From NCBI RefSeq assembly GCF_963676685.1, contig NC_092355.1:62965613-63029612 (forward strand): a DNA stretch of 64,000 nucleotides. The letters are read 5' to 3'. Numbering within the stretch: position 1 is the stretch's first letter; each line of letters begins with the position of its first letter. Below are positions 1 through 13,200 of the stretch, one piece after another. Below the pieces are notes generated by a model. The model ran no database searches. It was not told the DNA's origin and saw nothing but the letters and a program-made list of their open reading frames with translations. Source of the DNA: Mytilus edulis. Taxonomy: Eukaryota > Mollusca > Bivalvia > Mytilida > Mytilidae. Both the position numbers and the translations under genes were made by a program.

Positions 1-3000
1 GTTATCGCCATACATCTTAGATACCAGGATTTATATTTGCACGTAAGCCGGTTGCTTCGTCAATAAAAAATTCTCATAAGTGGCGCTTGAATACACAAAG
101 ATAAAAAGGACACTTGAAGTACGAAGTTAAAGAGCATTGAGGACCCAAATTTGACATTGTTTTTAGAAGGAAAAATACATTTTGTAATTAAGGTAAAGTA
201 ACAGTAAATGAACGCCGTCTAGCGGATTCCGCGAAATATTGCGACGTTTTGTACGAATTACGTCCCTTTGACCAGATTTTGCAATGTTAAAATTGCACCC
301 GGCGACTTTTCGATGGGACAACGTCAACGGTAAATTTGACGGAAAGTATGTTACTTATAGGAGAATGAACTTGTTTTTCTAAAATTAAAAATTGAAAATG
401 AATATGAAAACAGTCCTGAAGACGATCTTCAAAATGAAAATCAGGACGTATGGTGGTAGAGTTTGTATATCTGCCGACCAGTTAAAATAAGTGTGAAAAC
501 TGTTGCTCACTACTATTTCTACATAATTGTGATGAGAAAAAACAGTGTGGTCTCGGAAGTATTCTATATGTAGTATGTCAAAACTGTACTTTCAAAAACC
601 CTATATTCACTGGGAAAAGACATCGTCTAGCAGAAAATAAGCAGAAGGGGTGCAAGTTTGGGACATTAATACTAACGTTAAAAGTTGTACGGTAAGACTA
701 TAATATCTCCCATATTTTGAAAATTATCACACCAGTAGGAACAAGTAAAAATATTTTCAAATTAGAGAAAAGGAAATGAACCACATAAACTAATACTGGT
801 CATAAATTCGCCGCTGCTGTCAGTCAGTCATAGATGGCACTAAACTATAATACAAATTAATTAACCTTGTTCACGGTTGGAACAATTATTTTAATATTCA
901 TACACAGTTTTTAGACTATAACAAATTAAAAATAAGCAAAAATGATGTTTCACGATCATTAATCCATCGCTACATTTTGTAATCTAACGTTGTTTTTTTT
1001 AATGATGCTTTCTTTCACGTCCGCAATTTCGATGTTAAAAATAGAACCCAAATCTTTAAATAGATACATGTATAAATAGTATTTGGTTTAAAGATTTATA
1101 CAGGGCTTAGTATCCTAATAGTATTGATTCGTAAAAATTAACCGAATAAAAAAAATGTACCCTAGCTGAAAGTAGCATCTCAATATACAATAGAACTGTT
1201 CTCAATTCTATTTCACTCATAAAACTTGAAGGTTGAGAACGAGATTATATCAATCACCTCTATATCATAGTACTACTATATATATACGGACTGAAAAATA
1301 TGCACAATGTCACAGACTTTCAGTACCGAAAGTTAAATGTAAATCCCGTAAGTAGTCAGTACTTCAATAAGACAGCATCCAGGGGGTGCAGGGGTCCTGA
1401 TCGCGAAATCCCGGCTTTAAAAACATGAAATCCCGAGGTCCCGAACTTATAGAAATTTCAATCCCACCATACCGAAATTCGAAAAAAGAATAGCCGGATC
1501 CATAAAGGATCAATCCCAAAATCCCGTGCTGAAAAACACCCGATCCCGGAGTCCCGTTTAAGGTCCAACCTCATTTGTGTAGATGGACTAAATAACAAAA
1601 CACAATCTAACCAGTCATGTCTCAGCCTGTGTGCGATTGTTTTTTTCTTGTTTTTTTTTCGGTTGGGGGAAAAGGGGGGGGGGGGGGGGGGTTGTAGACA
1701 TATCAAACATAAATATGTACATCTGTTTTTATGTCATATGTCTCAACCTCCGTTAATTTGGTTTCCTCGGAAATGTTTTTACACGATGTATTTTCTGGAA
1801 AATACACTGTACCACAAAGACTACTGTGAAATGTCTTGAGAGAAAGCGAAATTCAGAGAGAGAAGCACAATAATTTATTGTCACATATAATTAGATCTCA
1901 AAGGGAGTTGCAGAATAACGGATACTAGCGAATGTCAAAATTGAACAAAAAAGTTTGCAAAATTATAAAGAATAACAACGGAAAATAAAATTATTATTTA
2001 ATATAATAGTGTAGACCATGTACTGAATTTTACAAAATCGTTAATTGAAGATTTTACAGAATAAGCGTTATATCTAAAGATAAAGAACATTTAGGTCCAC
2101 ACTTCATATGGACCCTTAAAAATCGTTGGATTATCTCGGTGTTGCTGGTCAGTGATGAATAAAAAATCACTGGTCAATTTAAAGGTTGTTGTAAGTGATG
2201 CAATATATTCTTATTTTCCTGTTCCCCTTATGTAACTTGCAGTTTTATTAAAGTTTACATTCATCAAAGCCTTAGTTTAATTTAGTTTCCTGTCATTACT
2301 ACCCCCCCCTTTATTTGTCGCATGTTGTGTATCATGTACTGATTCTGTATATACTTCGAGCATACATATTTACACTTATGAAACAATAACCATTTAGTAA
2401 ACTTTTTAAAAGACTTGTATACAATAAATTTTATACAGAACAAAACAGATATTAACAAAGATGTCAGTTTGTCTGCGTGTTTTACTTGTTAACTTGAAGT
2501 GTAGAGCAAATATTAATAAAGATCAAAAACCTGACCACATGCAAACAGACAGCAAAGTACGTTCTAGGATTTAAACTGTAGATGTTTTGCGGAATAACTA
2601 TAAACTATAAAGGGGGACGGACGGATAGGAGTTATGTTGGCCGGACGGAATGACGGACGGACAGACGTACAGGGGAAGTTGAAGGGGCATAAAAAATATA
2701 GCTTCAATTACATCTTTTATTGCGTCAACTTGTAGACAGTAACCCTGATGATTTCTATTTTTAAGATTTTACTATTTTTGCGTTCATGTACTTACAACGT
2801 ATTTTTGTCTGAATTAGTAATTGTTTTAGATACGTATATTGATAATGAACATTTTTTACAACGTATAATTTCTTTTTAAAATGATCCATAAAAGAGGGTC
2901 TGATTGGGGTTTACGGAATACAGAATAATGGGCAAAAATTGCAGAATAAAATGCAAAAAAGAATTAAAAAGAAAAAGTGTATAATAAGGTGCTAAAATAT

Positions 3001-4124
3001 AAATAATAAAGAATATTGGTAATAATAAATAAAAATTTATGATAATTATCCAGACTCTTATGATAAAAAGAATCTATCAATACGAAACACATAATCATCG
3101 TGCATAATCAACACGAAGAACGATGGAAATTATTAGCATGCTAACTTGACGTTATATAATAAAAATTACGACGTCACGAATTTTGATGTTTTTTATGTCA
3201 AAATGTTGGGTTTGTGTCGCTTCTACAAGGAAAACGAAGTCGGTGACCATATTTTTTTTTAATATCATCTAATTCGTAAGACAAAGAGGAAAAAAATATT
3301 AATTTAAAAAAAAATTCTATGGAGCGGTTCTCGTGATTTATCCCAGAAACCGAAAATTGTAGAAGAAAAATATAGATTTTCCCTATATATTCAATGTAAT
3401 TTAGTACCCTCTCGGACCATTTTAAAAATGGATTTTTCTTGAAAACGAAGTCGGTGACATATACTTTTTTTTTTAACATTTTTTGATGTATATTTTCAAT
3501 ATCTAATTGAGTTCTTAGTTTTAAAAAAAATCTATGGACTAGTTTATTTACTGATCCTTGACCTTAAATATCACAACGTAAAAGAAGAGTAATATCAATG
3601 AGAGAGAAAGTCTGAACCTGCTAGACATTTTTGGTCTTTAAAGATTTCTTATTTTTCTCATTTATACCATCAATAAGAAAATTAAATAAAACAAAGATGT
3701 ATCGTGTTCTATGAATAACATACAAATGATTGTAGGTTACTTTAAGTAGCCCGACGACATTAAATGATTTTCGACTCAACATCATTTTTTTCCAGTAAAG
3801 ACAATGTTCTAAATAGAACGACACATTGTTATTCACCCACGACTTAAAAACTGAAATCTAAAGGAGTAATTTTACTCAAAAGACTTACATTTGCAACAGC
3901 GTTATAAAGGTAGAACTTGAAAATCTGATTACAGGAAAGAAACATTAAATTCTGTTCACTTTCAAGTGTACTCCACATTTGAACATTATTTATATTTTCT
4001 CAAAGACGCATTTTAGTGAACCAGAAAAATGTAGGTCAGTGTATAGAAATATATATAAAGGATAGTAAAAAAGATCTAAATTGTTTCTGATTCAGTTTTA
4101 GTGTAAAAAATTCACGTTTTTAAG
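1..4124. other. Probable upstream intron of gene A; no exon recognised
   Basis: No lectin or signal-peptide exon like those of B and C is visible. The stretch contains a decayed copy of the CGCCAGACGCGCG-type element (about 20-160), degenerate ATCCCG-rich sequence (1385-1560), a G run (1674-1691), GGACGGAC short repeats (2612-2670) and a ~211-base imprecise duplication starting at about 3230 and 3441 (shared AAAACGAAGTCGGTGAC). The small open frames here look like chance. Confidence 0.5.
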
Positions 4125-4295
4125 GAAATGGTGATTGGTCTGATTGGAATCCACCCCCTCGCTGTCCAGTAACGTGTGGAGGTGCATATAGGAACATCAC
4201 AAGAACGTGCAATAATCCTTATCCAAATGCAATAGGAAGTACATGTACTGGTGAAGCTTTTGATGAACAAAAATGTAACACAAACATGTGCACTA
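4125..4295 (+). CDS. Gene A exon: first TSP1 repeat
   Basis: The exon follows TTTTAAG and ends before GTAAGT, with phase 1 at both ends. It encodes NGDWSDWN then CPVTCGG and three further Cys, a thrombospondin type 1 repeat of about 56 residues. CPVTCG matches the CxxS/TCG consensus for protein O-fucosylation of TSP1 repeats (known for the family; modification here is inferred). NITRTC adds an N-glycosylation sequon. The closest paralogue is 27410-27580 of gene B. Confidence 0.85.
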
Positions 4296-7200
4296 GTAAG
4301 TGAATAATATTTAGATGCTTCCGAAATACACATATCGCAACTGATGGATTTCGTCCATTTAGAGCTAAACTTTTAGATAAATGAGATGATTCCAACATTC
4401 CGTATTTTTTTAATAACACCTACATGTATATTTTTTGCTGGCACTTCTAAAAACCTATAGATTAATTTCAACTAAGACGTGAATAAAAAATTATATATGT
4501 TTTCTTTTGTAAAAAAAACTAAGCTGTTTATCTGATGATAAAAATATAGCAGACTGTGTCCAGTACCCAACGTAAACGTTATACAGTATGTTGATATTTG
4601 TGCATTTGGAGGCTGCCGAAATTACGGTGTACTTATGGTCAAAAAATATTTTTTGTCATTTTTGTTAAAAGTAAAAGACGATGATCAGGTTATTTCTATG
4701 ATTTTTTTTTAAACAATGGAATTTTGTAAGGTGAATTATATATCCATTGATTTGAATTTTTAAACTATTTTTTCAAACTCCAGAATTTTGCATTACACAA
4801 ACTACATTTCATACAAATTATTTAGTGAAAGAACATCATCTATATAGCGGAAAGTAGAGTTAAAGGATATTGCTAACTTTTTATCTTTCTTCCTAAGAAG
4901 TTCTTGTATGAAGACAGCCTCATAATAATAAAGAAACAAGTCGGCAAGGAGAGGGGCACAATTCGTTTCTATTGGAATATCGATAGTCTGTTGAAAACAA
5001 CGTCCTCCGAACGTAACAAATATGTTGTCAATCAAGAAATCAAGCATCTTGATAATGTCAGGTCAGATAATTTTTTGTTTGAATCAAAGAAATCCTTTAC
5101 AAAGTAGAATTTATCCCTTCCTAAAACAAGATACTTGTATCTTCATTGGCCATTCTTTTTGATGAAACAAAGCAATACCAACTCTTTCAATTTGTCTTTT
5201 AGTTTGGAATGTGGAATACTTGTATAAAGTGTAGAAAAGTCAAATGTTTTGATACTTTTACAGAGAAAGAGAGTTAGATTGTATGTACTCTAAAAGATCT
5301 TTGGAATTTTTAAGTATCCACATCTGATTCACGCCACCTCTAGAATAGGCAGTTTCACAATAACTTTGAAGCCCGTCTTTGATTGCTGATAAAATAAATG
5401 TTAATAATTTAGAAAGAGGTTTCGTGGAGCACTTGGAAGACCCAGCAATATACCGTTGTTTGTAAGGGCACTTATGCAGTTTATGTATCCAATACAGTGA
5501 TGGAAGATCCAGTTTATTATCTTTGGTTGAAATTCCAAAGGAACATAACCTGACTACTTGCATGTAATCAAAGATTCTTGGTATCATTTGACAACATCAG
5601 CATTTTCAGCTTTAAACAATTTTGTAGATCAAAACACTGCATGTTTGAAAACAACTGTCAATTGGAAATGCGCAGATGGGCTCATCACAGTAAACAAAGC
5701 AGTATGGGAAACAAGTCAAAGATGTGGCACAGCATACATTGTTTTCAAATCATATAACGTGATTAACAGTGTAAAAACTTTTTGTGAAAACAGACGAAAT
5801 TGCTCATTTATTGCAAGGGATCACACTTTTATAGAGTCGTGTGCTACGTCGAACTCCAGATGTACAATTTTTGACTATGTTTATACATGTATAAGTAAGT
5901 ATACAATCATTCATACAAACCAAAAATGTGTTTTCAATATTCGGTTTACGAATCAGCTCTCATAACATTTAAGAGCGAACATTATGTGAGCATGCTATGT
6001 CATTCAGTTTGACAGTAGACGTAGTACAGTGTAATTAAAAGAAGAGCATAAAATACCAGAGATACAGTCAAACTCATAAATCGAATATAAAAAAGGGACG
6101 ACAGATACCAGAGAGACAGTCAAACTCATCAATCGAAAATAAACTGACAACGCCATGGCTAAAAAATAAAAAGGCAAACAAACAAATAATCGTACAAAAC
6201 ACAACATTGACACTAAGTTAAGTTGTGTTTTATTTTAAATTGAGTTATATCAAAATATATTGAAAAATTCATAGGCTTTTACTAAAAATCTATATAGACA
6301 GTTTTATGTTAAGGAAGCTTTTTTATCTTTCAGACTGGACCAAATAACTTCTTTATCTTAAATTATTAATAAATTATTTTAAGTTTAATCTGCCATCTAA
6401 CATCTCTAAATACATGATTTTGTTACGCATACACTATGAAAAAATAATTATGTTTGAACAAAATTCACAAATCATTAATAGACATTAATATGGCGTCAGT
6501 AGGAAAAATATAATAGGCAATATGTTCTCTATAACATATCCACACAAACACGGTCTGGTATCTGAGTTTTGTTCCAATATTCACAAAGCCTACATAAAAT
6601 ATGTACAGCTTGAATTGTGGTGTCCAGCTGAATTTTCCAATGTATTGCAACGAATGTGTTTTCACCTCGTTTGCTCATCATCCTCGTATGAAACGAATAC
6701 TAGTATTTATGGCTAAATCATTACAAATTTATATATACCATATAGATATGTTGATAAAACAACATACAATTTCATTATCTACTTACCTGTCGCAGACGTT
6801 AAGGTAACACAATGTGCTGATTGGCATAACTTTTAATGTGCGCTATTCAATTTAAAGCGACTTTAGCACTTGACGTATAAGATCGTGCCAATACATCTCA
6901 ACCTGATGAGGTATATATCATTATTGTACAATATTCCAGAAGCAACTTGGGATGAATGGTCTCCGTGGTCAAAATGTACAAAATTATGTGGTAGTGGCAT
7001 CCAGACAAGACAAAGACAATGTTTAAACCAATTGAATACCACAGATGGATTTGTTACCGATTGTGTTGGAGTTGGAACTAATTTAAGATCATGTAATACC
7101 GAACCATGTCCATGTTAGTTGAGTTTTTACAAATAATGGCACGTGATAGTAAAACTTGACTTTTGTTATCGTTGATTGATTATTTTTAATCAAATGTTCG

Positions 7201-10200
7201 ATTCAAAATCAGAATTATATTCTTTTGTTTTGCATTTGTTATAATCGACTGCAAACAATTTTCAAATTAAAGTCGTTTTTAAGGTATGGGCTTTGCTCAT
7301 TGTTGAAGGCCGTACGGAGACCTATAGTTGTTAACGTCTGTGTAATTTTGTCTCTTGTTGACCGTTGTCTCATTGGCATTCATACCACATCTTCTTTTAT
7401 ATATTAGTAAATATTCCTCATGTATGGCTTTCGAGTATTCACTTCCAAAAATCATTACAAAATAAAAAAGAAGAATTATATTACATTAAATGTCTATAGC
7501 ACTATTGCTTAAACAGTATTGTACAGTAAGTAATATGAATTAGTATTATTGACATTTTGCAACTTTGTTGCACATTTTTATGTAGTATTAATGACATCTG
7601 TTTAATCAGCAATAGAAGGATGGCTTATTAATTATTGGGTAACGACCTATTCGCGGGAGGGTCTGAATTAGTCGAGTATACCAAAAGATCTGTCAATGTA
7701 CGGGCAATCCAAGTCTATTTAAAATAGCTAAATATAAATAAAGGCAACAGTAGTATACCGCTGTTCAAATATAACTCATTTCACTTCTCTATCTTGTATA
7801 CAGCATTTCTTATTCTGATATTAAAGACAAAGTGGATGAACAACCTTATATTTGTTCAATTTGTTATAAAAAAAAAATGGCCGATTATGATTCAAATATA
7901 GTTTCTAAGACAAAGACTCAATGACATCTTTCTATATAAAATACAGTTCTGATTAAACCAAAAAGTTATCTGAATATATATCATCAGCTCAAGAATTTGG
8001 TTTTTTAATTGACAATATGTTTGTTAAATTTTATATGCTCGTGTGTTTTCACCTATGGGTGTATTTTATATCTTTGTTCCCTTATTGGTTTCATTTTTTG
8101 GGGGGGAAGGGGAGTCAAAAATGCTCCTTTCAATTTGTCTTCCACTCTAAAGACGATAGCTGTTACCAAAAAGGAAAGAAAGATACCAGAAAGGAAATAA
8201 TGCATAAATTACATACTTTACAATAATAATTGATAATATGTATTCTATTTTTAGACTGTGATGACACCAAATTTCAGTACCAATTACCAAAACCAATATC
8301 AGATCTGAAGGATGATACCGGTCCTGGTATTATCATTTACCTTAATCCAGATATAACAATATTTCATTTGTTTTAAAAAATACGAATCATGGTTAATCAA
8401 GTTTTTATTTATTTCAAACTAAAAATTATACACCTGTTTGTAGCGGCAGTTTAATAATTTTGAACTTGGTTCATGTAACTTTTAAACTCTAAACACAAAT
8501 TTCACATTGGTATATTCTAGGACCCGGTTATTTGATAACGAATGGAATATATACTGTGAACTGCTGCGGTAGAATTAAAATGTGGGAGTTTATACCTGTA
8601 AATACTGGAAGTTTTGAATTAATGATCATGAGAAAGACAGATGGTCAAACATTCAAATTTGTTGGATCTAATCAAATAAATATCTCAGGTATGCAACTGA
8701 AATGCTGTACAGAACGATAGATTGCATAACAAAAGCAATCAAAACTGTTGAAAATAAATAGTTGTACCAGACGCGGGTATATTATACGTTTGTATAACGA
8801 TTGAGTACATTCATAACTTTGTGCAATCACTCGATTCTTTTTAAATTCAATAGTTATCAAAGGTACCAGGATTATAATTTAGTACGCCAGACGCGCGTTT
8901 CGTCTACACAAAACTCATCAGTGCCGCTCATATCAAAATATTTATTATGCCAAACAAATACAAAGTTTAAGAGCATTGAGGCTAAGGTAATTTATGCCTG
9001 GGATAAGAAAATCCTTAGTTTTTCGAAAATAGTAAGGTTTTGTATACAGGAAATTTATTAAAATGACCACATTATTGATATTCATGTCAACACCGAAATG
9101 TTGACTACTAGGCTGGTGATACCCTCGGGGACGAAACGTCCACCAGCAGTGACATCGACTCAGTATTGTAAATAGTTATCAAAGGTACCAGGATTATAAT
9201 TTAGTACGCCAGACGCGCGTTTCGTCTACACAAGACTCATCAGTGACGCTCATATCAAAATATGTATAATGCTAAACAAATACAAAGTTGAAGAGCATTG
9301 AGGATCCAAAATCCAAAAAGTTGTGCCAAATACGTCTAAGGTAATCTATGCCTGGGATAAGAAAATCCTTAGTTTTTCGAAAATATCAAGGTAATAATTC
9401 AACCCATGAAATGAATTAAAAAATAGGTAACAGATTAAACACATTCAAAAACTTTACAGAAACTGTCGTTGGTTGCACAATGTAAAACCATTTTTTTCTC
9501 TATATGTTATACAATAATTTAGACCACTGTTTTTTTTTTTTGGTTTGTGTGTCAATTTTAAACCATGTCTGGTGTCTTACAGTTTGCGGTGCTGTTAAGG
9601 TTTACTAATTGTTCAGAGTCGTACGTTCAATTGTAGGTGCTAACATCTATTTCATTTAAACATTTCATATATGTCTCATTATAAATTATACAACCAATTC
9701 TTGTTTTTATATCATGATAGTTTCTTACAAGTAATAGTGTTTCTCTTGATAATAAAGTTCATTGAGACTAAAATAACTTGCTTTCAAATGGTTTTTATAT
9801 GATTTTTTATGTGATGTCTGCTACAAATAACGAAATGAAGCTTTTGTTATGGCTCCACAACGAAGTTGTCGGTGCCATATAGTCTTACCCTTGTCCGAAA
9901 TTCCAAAATCGCGAAATTCCGTAATTCCGAAATTCCGAAATTCAGTCATTCCGTCATTCTGCAACAAACCATTATCAGAGTTTTTGTTCTAAACGCCTTG
10001 CGGTCATTAAACTTTCGAGCACGATTTTTGTACTCAGACTCAAAAATCAACAAACAAAACTTCTTGAGTACTGAGGAAAGTTTTTTTTTCTAAACGCCTT
10101 CAGATATTGTGCTCATTTTTGGTATGTGAGTTAACCTTGATGAGTTACAGATTAAGTTTAAGTTTCGTTCCTCTCCGCTAATTTTTGCCGATATTACGGG

Positions 10201-13200
10201 CTTTGGACTTTGATAAATTGATGAAAATCATAGTTATATGGACTTTTTTCTAAACTGTTTCAGATATTGGGCTGATTTTTGGTATGTAAGTTAACCATGA
10301 TGAGCTTCAGATCTAGTTTAAGTTTCGTTCCGCTCCGCTAATATTTGCCGAATTTACGGGATTTGGACTTTGATAAATTGATGAAAATCACAGTTAAACG
10401 GACTTTTTTTCTAAACTCTTCAGATATTGGGCTGAGTTTTGGTATGTGAGTTAACCTTGATGAGTTACAGATCAAGTTTAAGTTTCGTTTCGCTCCGCTA
10501 ATGTTTGCCGAAATTACGGGTTTTGGACTTGGATAAATTGTTGAAAATCACAGTTATACGGACTTTTTTTCTAAACTCTACTAGATATTGGGCTGATTTT
10601 TTGTATATAAGTTAACCATGATGAGTTACAGATCTAGTTTAAGTTTCGTTCCGCTTCTCTAATTTTTGCCGAAATTACGGGCTTTAGATTTTGATGAATT
10701 GATGAAAATCACAGTTATACGGACTTTTATTCTAAACTCTTTCAGATATTGGGTTGATTTTTGGTATGTGAGATAAACTCGATGAGTTACAGATCAAGTT
10801 TAAGTTTCGTTCCGCTTCGCTAGTTTTTGCCGAAATTACGGGCTTCGAACTTTGATAAATTGTTGAAAATCTCAAATATACAGACTTTTTTCTTTACGCC
10901 TCCAGATATTGCGGTTATGATATGTGAGACTACCATCATGTTTGTGTCCACATGTGTTATTGACATTGCAGATTTTTCAACTTTTTGAGACGGGGCCATT
11001 TTTGTCGCTTTGACACATCTAGTTAACTTAAATAAAGACCAAATCACATATCACAAGAAAAATACTAATGATTATGTCGCCAAACTCCGTCCTTTGATCT
11101 TAGACATTTATTTGTCACATTTTGTTAAGCCGTTACTCCTAGAATACATGACTATCAAGTTAGCTGTCAGAGTTCTACCACGAGACCATGTAATGAAATA
11201 TGCGTGTGCTTAAAATCGGAAGATACAAACATTTTATAAAACATAAAGATCGTTGTATTCACCGAAAAGGGAATGATAATAATTATTCTATGAATTTAAT
11301 TTGTTTTTAATAGCGTCTGACCTCCACAAAACAACACAGCTCAATGTGCCTGATGCTGAACGTATTACAATTATTAAGGGTGACATTGTTGGATGGCAAG
11401 TATCCTTTTTTCAGTCTTTTACTGACTTGTGTTTGAAAAGTTTGTTTATGACAATAATATATCAACATTACATGAAATAACATACGAAATTTATAAACAA
11501 GTACAATAACTATAATAAATGATTAATTTCTTTGTGTTTGAGTTGCTAGTGTTTCAAAATATATATATGCATATAATACTGAATAATAGGGGTGAGTAAA
11601 GATATACATTGCAAGAAACAACTAAGTTACAAAAGGATTTTAAAAATGACCCGTATCAATTTATCAACGTTATGCTTCCAATCGCTTTTCTTTATTTCCA
11701 TTCATCAGAAAAGCTTTATTAAAATACTTGAAATGCAGGATTGTTTGAATACCGACACACGTGAAGAGCTGTAAATAGTAAAAAAAATAAATGAAAACTG
11801 AATTGTTTTCTTCTAAAAATACTTATTGAGAACTTTGACATAATCAAATTATTCAAAATTTTATAAACTTGTTGTTCAAAGGATAATCGTTGATGCATGC
11901 ATTTGTTAATTGAAAACAAAACAGGAAAAGTATTTAATCTTGAAACTATAGTTATCAAAGGTTAATTGTAACAACATGTGTAATACGGCTATGATGTTTT
12001 TAAATTAAATTGGTCATATTTTGATTTATTTTTTAAATATTCAACACCTTTTTCAAATTGCATTGGTGGTAAAATATATTTGTGAGTAAATCAATCGCTC
12101 ATATTTTATAGATATTAACAACAAGATTTCGATATGAATGAAAACAACGTTAACACGCAAATAAACTCATCATAGATACCAGGATCAAAATTTTATAGAT
12201 ACGCCAGACGCGCGTTTGATATAAAAAAAAACCAAACTCATCAGTGACGCTCAAGTCAAAAAATGCATTTTATGCGTCCAAAGCCCTTTTCTAAAATTTT
12301 TTCACCAAAAACGCTCACAGCTGAAAACTTGATTAGGATGAGGCTTTTCAGTAGTTTTTGCTGTTTTGCACAATATGTAACAAAACTGAAGCCCTTGTTT
12401 TATACGTGCTCTTATGTTCGACAGACTAATGTGTTTATATGTATCAACTTTGTACTTGTTTGGCTTTTTAACTATTTAGATCTGAGCGTCACTGGTGGGT
12501 CTTATGGAGACGAAACGCGCGTCTGGCGTATTGAATTATAAACCTGGTACATTTGATAATTAATTATAAAGTTAACATCTTTCTGATTTTGTAGATTGAT
12601 TATAGGTTTGGCGTTTTGAGTTTTAGAGGCCACAGAATCGGCATGGTCGTAACTTTTTCTTAAACAAATAATTTGTTCCATTTTTTCAAACGATAGTTAC
12701 AGCACTCCAAGTATCAGACATATATGTACACAGAGTCGATTTATTAACACCAAATTCGTGTCAAATAATGTCCTAAAACGTGTTTTGTGCCTATTCAGTG
12801 AGTTCCATTAAAAATAAAGATTTTTTGCAACATATATTCCGATTTCAGGGGATTTTGTTGTCTATTTTATTCCTTTCAGCATGTATCATTGACATAAATT
12901 GAAACAAATCGACAACGCCTTGACAAACAAAATCACCAAAAATCGACCAAACGAAAAGCAGCAGTATACAAAACACAGCATACTAATGATCCGGTCTTGA
13001 CGTACGACAGAGTAAACAGATCCTAGTTAACAGGTCCTGCTTTACATTAAGCACCCGAAATAATTTAACAATTTCATGTTGGTTTCTTCACTTCATAATC
13101 ATGAAAACGTTCTGTGAAATCTCAACATTTTATTAGTTCTATATCCGCAGGTTTGGTAGTGGAAACAATATTGGTTATTATGATTGTATTCAGACCAAAA

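Noticed and set aside
1458-1839. Open frames on both strands around the G run
   Set aside because: They consist of homopolymer and ATCCCG-rich low-complexity sequence.
11396-11406. GT donor (GTATCC) after GGATGGCAA in gene A
   Set aside because: It would be phase 0 and place an in-frame TAG in the next exon; the GC donor matches gene B's phase.
12263-12541. 92-codon open frame
   Set aside because: It runs through the interior and right inverted repeat of a MITE-like element; its end encodes only the repeat.
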